Made by a program: the position numbers and the translations under genes. Source: an uncultured Actinomycetes bacterium (GTDB taxonomy: Bacteria; Actinomycetota; Actinomycetes; Nanopelagicales; Nanopelagicaceae). Taken from it: a DNA stretch of 11,175 nucleotides. The stretch spans positions 1-11,175 of the forward strand of contig CAIUHY010000028.1 in assembly GCA_903899145.1 (NCBI GenBank), read 5' to 3'. Positions 1-4,244 of the stretch are shown here, in pieces (position 1 is the stretch's first letter; every line of letters begins with the position of its first letter). The notes beneath the pieces were generated by a model. The model was not told the origin of the DNA. It did no database searches and worked only from the letters and a program-made list of their open reading frames with translations.

Positions 1-15
1 CGCTATCGGCTTCGG

Positions 16-45
16 TTGGGAGTTGTGAACTTGACCCCTTAGACT
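16..45 (+). promoter_or_regulatory. Candidate promoter of tRNA-Pro
   Basis: A -10-like hexamer TAGACT (40-45) matches the actinobacterial TANNNT pattern. A weak -35-like TTGGGA (16-21) lies 18 nt upstream. A start about 7 nt after the -10 would fall near 52, a few bases before the mature tRNA 5' end at 60, which is a usual leader length for a tRNA. The -35 match is poor, so this rests mainly on the -10 and its position. The same hexamer recurs just before valS. Confidence 0.4.
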
Positions 46-59
46 TCCCACTTACGCCG

Positions 60-135
60 CGGGGCGTAGCGTAGTGGCTAGCGCGCCTGCTTTGGGAGCA
101 GGAGACCGGGAGTTCGAATCTCCCCGCCCCGACCA
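60..135 (+). tRNA. tRNA-Pro (anticodon UGG)
   Basis: A complete cloverleaf of 76 nt can be folded by eye. The acceptor stem CGGGGCG (60-66) pairs with CGCCCCG (125-131), followed by discriminator A132 and an encoded CCA (133-135). The D stem is GCG/CGC (69-71 with 82-84). The anticodon stem CCTGC/GCAGG (86-90 with 98-102) closes the 7-nt loop TTTGGGA, putting TGG at 93-95. The T arm is GGGAG-TTCGAAT-CTCCC (108-124). The anticodon UGG reads proline CCA and, by wobble, other CCN codons. The 3' end lies only 30 nt before the trigger factor start, with no convincing promoter or terminator between them, so the two may share a primary transcript that is then processed. Confidence 0.97.
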
Positions 136-165
136 GAAATAGAAACCAACTTCGAAAGGGCCTTA

Positions 166-1461
166 GTGAAAAGCGCCGTAGAAAATATAAACGAGACCCG
201 CAGAAAATTATCTATTGAAGTCTCCTTCGACGAACTTCAACCACATATAGCTGATGCCTATAAGTCGATCTCTAACAAGATCACCGTTCCTGGTTTTCGC
301 AAAGGAAAAATTCCTGCAGCGATGATTGATCAACGTGTGGGACGTGCAGCTGTATTAGATGAAGCAATCAATGCTGCTCTTCCAGATTTCTATAGCAAGG
401 CCCGTGTAGAGCATAAGATCGTTGCGATCGGTCGACCACAAGTTGATGTCACTGAGCTCGTTGATAAAGAGAAGTTGGCTTTTACTGTTGAAGTTGATGT
501 GCGACCAGATATCGCGCTTCCTAATTTTTCAGAGATGACAATTACTGTTGATGACGTTGTTGTTGCTGACGCGGAAGTAAATGAGCAGATCGATGGTCTC
601 CGTGGCCGCTTTGGCACTTTGACTACCGTTGAAAAGAGTATTGAGAATGGTGATTTTGTCACCATTGATCTTGTTGCAACAGTTAAGGGCGTTGCACTTG
701 ATGGCGGAACAGCTAGTGACATTTCTTATGAAGTTGGCTCAAAGAGCATGGTTGATGGATTAGATGATGCGCTCGCTAGCTTAGGTGCGGGCCAAAGTAA
801 GCGCTTTGAAACAGCACTTGTAGGAATGCCCGAGGGCGAAAAGGCCGAAGTTGATGTCACTGTGAAAGCTGTTAAGCATCGCGATTTGCCGCCACTAGAT
901 GATGCATTCGCAAAGCTTGCAAGTGAATTTGATACCTTGGCTGAACTTAAGGCAGATATTGCGACTCGTTTAGAGCGGGTTAAAGGACTTGAACAAGGAG
1001 CTCAGGCCCGTGATCTCTTGGTCGAAAAACTTATTGAAAGTGTCACTGTCCCGCTTCCTGCCAACCTCATTGAAGAAGAAGTGAACGATCACCTTGAAAA
1101 AGAAGGTCGCCTTGAAGATGACGTTCACCGCAAGGAAGTTACCGAACAGACAACCAAGCAATTAATTAACGAAATTCTTCTTGATTCGATCGCTTCTGCT
1201 GAAGATATTTCAGTCAATGAATCAGAGCTCACTGAGTATTTGGTGCGCGCTTCCCAGCGTTATGGGATGACTCCGGATCAATTCATTAAAGAGGTTTCAG
1301 AAGCAGGCCAAATTTCAACAATGGTTTCAGAAGTTGGCCGCGCTAAAGCACTAGCTGCTGTCTTAGGCCGTGTGAAAGTTGTGACCAAGTCAGGCAAGAG
1401 CGTTGACCTTGAGGGACTTCGTCCACAGGTTGATAACTCAGTTTCTGAGGAAATTAAGTAG
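166..1461 (+). CDS. tig: Trigger factor, ribosome-associated chaperone with peptidyl-prolyl isomerase domain
   Basis: Trigger factor binds beside the ribosomal exit tunnel, shields nascent chains and has prolyl isomerase activity. The 431 residues show the three usual parts. The N-terminal ribosome-binding domain (about 1-120) carries the signature GFRKGKIP at residues 43-50. An FKBP-type isomerase domain follows at about 155-240. The helical C-terminal chaperone arms span about 250-400. Length is at the short end of the normal family range, and the last ~20 residues are an acidic, low-conservation tail. The GTG start at 166 is chosen because AAAGGG (155-160) sits 5 nt upstream and the protein begins MKSAVENINETRRKL, the usual family N-terminus. 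It is followed by the clp genes, a frequent protein-quality-control neighbourhood in bacteria. Confidence 0.97.
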   Translation: MKSAVENINETRRKLSIEVSFDELQPHIADAYKSISNKITVPGFRKGKIPAAMIDQRVGRAAVLDEAINAALPDFYSKARVEHKIVAIGRPQVDVTELVDKEKLAFTVEVDVRPDIALPNFSEMTITVDDVVVADAEVNEQIDGLRGRFGTLTTVEKSIENGDFVTIDLVATVKGVALDGGTASDISYEVGSKSMVDGLDDALASLGAGQSKRFETALVGMPEGEKAEVDVTVKAVKHRDLPPLDDAFAKLASEFDTLAELKADIATRLERVKGLEQGAQARDLLVEKLIESVTVPLPANLIEEEVNDHLEKEGRLEDDVHRKEVTEQTTKQLINEILLDSIASAEDISVNESELTEYLVRASQRYGMTPDQFIKEVSEAGQISTMVSEVGRAKALAAVLGRVKVVTKSGKSVDLEGLRPQVDNSVSEEIK

Positions 1462-1473
1462 ATCTTTCTCTTC

Positions 1474-1491
1474 ACTTCTCTCAGGGCGAAC
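1474..1491 (+). promoter_or_regulatory. Candidate ClgR-like operator upstream of clpP1
   Basis: The 18 bases match the actinobacterial ClgR consensus WNNWCGCYNANRGCGWWS (as I remember it) at 13 of 14 constrained positions; the mismatch is T at 1479 in place of G. The right half GCGAAC (1486-1491) is perfect and the left half CTTCTC is degenerate. ClgR activates clpP1P2 in several actinobacteria, so the location fits. No clgR gene is in this window, and the assignment is motif matching only. The site overlaps the left arm of the stem-loop at 1481-1537. Confidence 0.4.
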
Positions 1492-1537
1492 AACCTCCTG
1501 CGGGAAAGAGAGCACATTGCGGAAGCATTTGCCCTGA
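1481..1537 (+). terminator. Stem-loop between tig and clpP1, possible tig terminator or leader structure
   Basis: TCAGGGCGAA (1481-1490) pairs with TTTGCCCTGA (1528-1537), giving 10 bp with one G-U pair. The loop is 37 nt and contains a small inner hairpin, TGC-GGAA-GCA (1518-1527). No U-run follows, so this is not a classic intrinsic terminator, although actinobacterial terminators often lack one. It could instead be part of a structured leader for clpP1P2. Confidence 0.4.
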
Positions 1538-1590
1538 AAGATTGTTAAGGTCAATACAGGATTAATCAACAATAACTAGCCGTAGTAAGT

Positions 1591-1596
1591 AGGAGG
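1591..1596 (+). promoter_or_regulatory. Strong Shine-Dalgarno of clpP1
   Basis: AGGAGG lies 4 nt before the GTG at 1601. It is the strongest ribosome-binding site in the window and fixes the clpP1 start. It contrasts with clpX and valS, which have no recognisable site. Confidence 0.8.
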
Positions 1597-1600
1597 AGCA

Positions 1601-2203
1601 GTGGAGATAAGAGCCGCGGGTAAATTCCCAGGTGGTCTAGATGATCAGGTCTATCAGCGTTTACTTCAAGACCGCATTATTTTTTTAGGGTCACAAGTTG
1701 AAGACAATATGGCTAACGCCATCTCTGCTCAGATGCTTCTACTTGCAGCTGAAGACCCAGATAAAGATATCTACCTTTATATCAACTCTCCTGGCGGATC
1801 AGTTTCTGCTGGCATGGCAATTTATGACACCATGCAATACATCAAGAACGATGTGGTAACAGTTGCTATGGGTCTTGCTGCATCTATGGGTCAATTCTTG
1901 TTATGCGCTGGCGCAGCAGGAAAGCGCTATGCACTTCCTAATGCTCGCATTTTGATGCACCAACCACTTGGTGGTATCGGCGGGACAGCTACTGATATCA
2001 AGATCCAAGCAGAGCAGATGTCATTTACAAAGAAGAAGATGGCAGAACTCATTGCATTCCACTCAGGTCAATCACTTGAAACTATTACAACTGACTCAGA
2101 CCGCGACCGTTGGTTTGATGCTGAAGAGGCAAAAAAATATGGTCTTGTTGATCATGTTGTTCGTTCAGCAGGTCAAGTTTCAGGAAGTGGTGGAACAGCG
2201 TGA
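1601..2203 (+). CDS. clpP1: ATP-dependent Clp protease proteolytic subunit ClpP1
   Basis: This is a serine peptidase subunit that assembles into the barrel-shaped chamber fed by ClpX or ClpC ATPases. The 200 residues are full length, with little or no propeptide. The catalytic triad can be placed: Ser95 in GLAASMG, His120 in MHQP, and Asp169 in the DRDRWF segment, at the spacing seen in E. coli ClpP. The sequence LLLAAEDPDKDI, the MHQPLGG region and the DSDRDRWF motif resemble actinobacterial ClpP1 rather than ClpP2. The GTG start is supported by AGGAGG just upstream. Its TGA overlaps the GTG of clpP2, so the two subunits are probably made by coupled translation in comparable amounts. In mycobacteria ClpP1 and ClpP2 form one mixed tetradecamer of two unlike rings; the same is inferred here. 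Confidence 0.97.
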   Translation: MEIRAAGKFPGGLDDQVYQRLLQDRIIFLGSQVEDNMANAISAQMLLLAAEDPDKDIYLYINSPGGSVSAGMAIYDTMQYIKNDVVTVAMGLAASMGQFLLCAGAAGKRYALPNARILMHQPLGGIGGTATDIKIQAEQMSFTKKKMAELIAFHSGQSLETITTDSDRDRWFDAEEAKKYGLVDHVVRSAGQVSGSGGTA

Positions 2204-2835
2204 ATACAAACAATATGAACCAACTCCATGAGATCCATAATCGCTATGTTCTGCCAACGATTGAAGAGAAGACCTCTTATGGCTACAAGCGCTTAGATCC
2301 TTATACAAAACTCTTTGAAGAACGCATCATCTTTCTTGGCCAAGCAATTGATGACACCATCGCAAACGATGTTATGGCTCAATTGCTGACTCTTGAGTCA
2401 ATGGATCCAGATCGTGATGTCATTCTTTATATCAACTCACCTGGTGGCTCATTTACAGCTTTGACTGCCATTTATGACACCATGCAATTTATCCGCCCAG
2501 ACGTTGTGACAATTTGCTTGGGCCAAGCAGCATCTGCAGCAGCGGTACTTCTTGCAGGAGGAACTAAGGGCAAGCGCATGGCACTTGAACATGCACGCGT
2601 TCTTATCCACCAGCCATATAGTGAAGGTGGCGGGCAGGGTTCGGATATTGAAATCCAAGCTGCTGAAATTATGCGCATGAGAGCTCTTCTTGAACAGATG
2701 CTTGCAAAGCACTCCAATAAGTCGATTGAAGAGATCAATAAAGATATCGAGCGGGACAAGATATTAACCGCCCAAGAGGCGGTTGAATATGGATTAATTG
2801 ATCAGGTACTTGCTTCACGTAAGGCGAACAAGTAA
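2200..2835 (+). CDS. clpP2: ATP-dependent Clp protease proteolytic subunit ClpP2
   Basis: This second ClpP paralogue has 211 residues, with an N-terminal extension (about 1-35, including RYVLPTIEEKTSYG) typical of actinobacterial ClpP2, where it is removed on maturation. The triad is intact: Ser112 in GQAASAA, His137 in IHQP, Asp186 in IERDKIL. Both subunits therefore look active, unlike lineages in which one copy is inactive. The GTG at 2200 overlaps the clpP1 stop as GTGA. An in-frame ATG at 2215 (Met6) is an alternative; the GTG is preferred because of the coupling overlap and a GTGGA motif 6 nt upstream. A strong hairpin 30 nt after the stop probably ends or separates the clpP1P2 unit from clpX. 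Confidence 0.97.
   Translation: MNTNNMNQLHEIHNRYVLPTIEEKTSYGYKRLDPYTKLFEERIIFLGQAIDDTIANDVMAQLLTLESMDPDRDVILYINSPGGSFTALTAIYDTMQFIRPDVVTICLGQAASAAAVLLAGGTKGKRMALEHARVLIHQPYSEGGGQGSDIEIQAAEIMRMRALLEQMLAKHSNKSIEEINKDIERDKILTAQEAVEYGLIDQVLASRKANK
2812..2829 (+). promoter_or_regulatory. Second GCGAAC-ended ClgR-like site, inside the end of clpP2
   Basis: The half-site CTTCAC (2813-2818) and GCGAAC (2824-2829) are set out as in the clpP1 upstream site. The match to the remembered ClgR consensus is weaker, 11 of 14 constrained positions. The bases also encode the last residues of ClpP2, so conservation here could be coding. It lies exactly 40 bp from the next copy. Confidence 0.2.
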
Positions 2836-2841
2836 CCCTCA

Positions 2842-2861
2842 CTTATTCTGATTTATTCTAA
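2842..2861 (+). repeat. Tandem 10-bp direct repeat containing TATTCT hexamers
   Basis: CTTATTCTGA (2842-2851) is followed directly by TTTATTCTAA (2852-2861), identical at 8 of 10 positions. Each unit contains TATTCT (2844-2849 and 2854-2859), an acceptable -10 element. No -35 is visible at the proper distance. If the second copy is a -10, transcription would begin near 2866, at the base of the hairpin. Confidence 0.35.
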
Positions 2862-2869
2862 GAGCGAAC
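2852..2869 (+). promoter_or_regulatory. Candidate ClgR-like operator upstream of clpX
   Basis: It matches the remembered ClgR consensus at 12 of 14 constrained positions, with a perfect right half GCGAAC (2864-2869) and a poor left half. Its centre lies about 64 bp before the clpX ATG. If clpX is leaderless, that is a sensible place for an activator upstream of the polymerase. It overlaps the tandem TATTCT repeat and the first bases of the hairpin, so these readings compete. Confidence 0.3.
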
Positions 2870-2902
2870 AGACCGAAGCGGGGAAACCCGCCCGGTCTGT
2901 TC
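2866..2902 (+). terminator. Strong GAAA-loop hairpin between clpP2 and clpX
   Basis: GAACAGACCG (2866-2875) pairs perfectly with CGGTCTGTTC (2893-2902). Inside it, GCGGG (2878-2882) pairs with CCCGC (2887-2891) around a GAAA tetraloop. That is 15 bp with one small internal loop (AA opposite C). It is the most stable-looking structure in the window. No U-tract follows, so it may be an actinobacterial-style terminator of clpP1P2, a 3'-end stabiliser, or a 5' stem on a clpX transcript. Confidence 0.7.
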
Positions 2903-2912
2903 CCATTTCATC

Positions 2913-2918
2913 TACCCT
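2913..2918 (+). promoter_or_regulatory. Candidate -10 for leaderless clpX
   Basis: TACCCT fits TANNNT and ends exactly 6 nt before the clpX ATG, so the first transcribed base would be the A of the start codon. The intervening bases are pyrimidine-rich and hold no Shine-Dalgarno. No -35 is visible; that region is occupied by the hairpin. Confidence 0.4.
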
Positions 2919-2924
2919 TTTCCC

Positions 2925-4220
2925 ATGACAACGCGCATTGGTGAATCTGGCGATCTGCTGAAGTGTTCCTTCTGCGGCAAGACCCAGAAGCAAGTAAAGA
3001 AACTCATTGCCGGTCCTGGCGTTTATATTTGCGATGAATGTATTGATCTCTGTAATGAAATTATTATCGAAGAGCTTAATGAAACTTCACAACTTGGTTT
3101 AACCGAGGTTCCAAAGCCTCAAGAAATTTATTCATTCCTTGATCAATATGTAGTTGGCCAAGATAGAGCAAAGAAGTCACTTTCAGTCGCTGTCTATAAC
3201 CACTATAAGCGCATCCAATCTGGTGACAGTAATCGCGAAGATTCAGTAGAGCTTGCAAAATCAAATATCTTAATTCTTGGTCCAACCGGATGCGGAAAGA
3301 CTCTGCTTGCTCAAACACTAGCTCGCATGCTTAACGTTCCTTTTGCTATCGCTGATGCAACTGCGCTTACTGAGGCAGGTTATGTTGGTGAGGATGTTGA
3401 GAATATACTTTTAAAGCTAATCCAAGCAGCAGATTACGATGTGAAAAAAGCTGAAACAGGAATTATCTATATCGATGAAATCGATAAGGTTGCACGTAAA
3501 TCAGAGAACCCATCAATTACCCGCGATGTTTCAGGTGAAGGTGTTCAACAAGCACTTCTTAAGATTCTTGAAGGAACAACAGCATCTGTTCCACCACAAG
3601 GTGGACGTAAGCACCCTCACCAAGAGTTCTTGCAAATTGATACGACAAACATCCTTTTCATTGTTGGCGGAGCCTTTGCTGGTTTAGAAAAGATTATTGA
3701 AGGACGTAAGGGCAAGGCTGGTGTTGGCTTTAACGCAACACTTCAGTCACAAGAGGAAATTTCAAAGATCGATATTTTTGGTGATGTAATGCCAGAAGAT
3801 CTATTGAAGTTTGGAATGATTCCTGAATTCATTGGCCGCTTGCCAATTCTCACAAGTGTCGAAAATCTTGATCGCCCAGCTCTTATGCAGATCCTGACAG
3901 AACCAAAGAATGCACTCATCAAGCAGTATGAGCGCCTCTTTGATATTGACGGTGTTGAACTTGAATTTACTCAAGAGGCACTTGAGCTTGTTGCAGATCT
4001 TGCAATCAAGCGGGGTACTGGTGCACGTGGTCTTCGAGCAATTATGGAAGAAACTTTGCTTGGCGTTATGTATGAAGTTCCATCACGTGCCGAAGTTGAG
4101 AGAGTAATCATCACTCCGGAAGTCGTATTAAAGGAAGCAACCCCGCAATACATCAATCGCGGAACTGGCCCTAAGCGCGCAGCAAAAGGTGAAAAGCGCA
4201 CAGAAGAGAAGAGCGCTTAA
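2925..4220 (+). CDS. clpX: ATP-dependent Clp protease ATP-binding subunit ClpX
   Basis: ClpX is a hexameric AAA+ unfoldase that recognises tagged substrates and threads them into ClpP. The 431 residues carry every expected element. An N-terminal zinc-binding domain has Cys14, Cys17, Cys36 and Cys39. Walker A GPTGCGKT lies at 119-126, the pore loop GYVG at 152-155, and Walker B IIYIDEID at 180-187. The ClpP-docking loop is VGF at 267-269, in place of the more usual IGF. The arginine-finger motif GRLP includes Arg305, and sensor-2 GARGLR includes Arg368. The ATG has no ribosome-binding site and the family N-terminus begins here, so a leaderless mRNA is plausible. The C-terminal ~25 residues are basic and poorly conserved. 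The partner peptidases lie directly upstream. Confidence 0.98.
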   Translation: MTTRIGESGDLLKCSFCGKTQKQVKKLIAGPGVYICDECIDLCNEIIIEELNETSQLGLTEVPKPQEIYSFLDQYVVGQDRAKKSLSVAVYNHYKRIQSGDSNREDSVELAKSNILILGPTGCGKTLLAQTLARMLNVPFAIADATALTEAGYVGEDVENILLKLIQAADYDVKKAETGIIYIDEIDKVARKSENPSITRDVSGEGVQQALLKILEGTTASVPPQGGRKHPHQEFLQIDTTNILFIVGGAFAGLEKIIEGRKGKAGVGFNATLQSQEEISKIDIFGDVMPEDLLKFGMIPEFIGRLPILTSVENLDRPALMQILTEPKNALIKQYERLFDIDGVELEFTQEALELVADLAIKRGTGARGLRAIMEETLLGVMYEVPSRAEVERVIITPEVVLKEATPQYINRGTGPKRAAKGEKRTEEKSA

Positions 4221-4229
4221 CTTTTAATC

Positions 4230-4235
4230 TAGACT
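4230..4235 (+). promoter_or_regulatory. Candidate -10 before valS
   Basis: TAGACT lies 9 nt before the valS ATG, with an overlapping alternative TAATCT at 4225-4230. Either would start transcription at or only a few bases before the ATG. The bases between (GACGCTCCT) contain no Shine-Dalgarno. The hexamer is identical to the one proposed upstream of tRNA-Pro. No -35 is evident. Confidence 0.3.
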
Positions 4236-4244
4236 GACGCTCCT

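Noticed and set aside
31..59. TTGACC (31-36) as -35 of the tRNA promoter
   Set aside because: Good -35 match, but a properly spaced -10 would fall at about 54-59, next to the tRNA 5' end, and shows no TANNNT; TAGACT at 40-45 is better placed.
390..722. 110-codon minus-strand frame inside tig
   Set aside because: Low-complexity Ser/Thr-rich translation opposite a well-conserved gene; no ribosome-binding site or recognisable domain.
1543..1562. clpP1 promoter candidates TAAGGT (1546-1551) and CAGGAT (1557-1562)
   Set aside because: Each fits only a loose -10 pattern and neither has a -35 at 16-19 nt; not strong enough to annotate.
1968..2231. 87-codon plus-strand frame overlapping the end of clpP1 and start of clpP2
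   Set aside because: Out of frame with two certain genes, and the translation is rich in Gln/Leu with no family signature.
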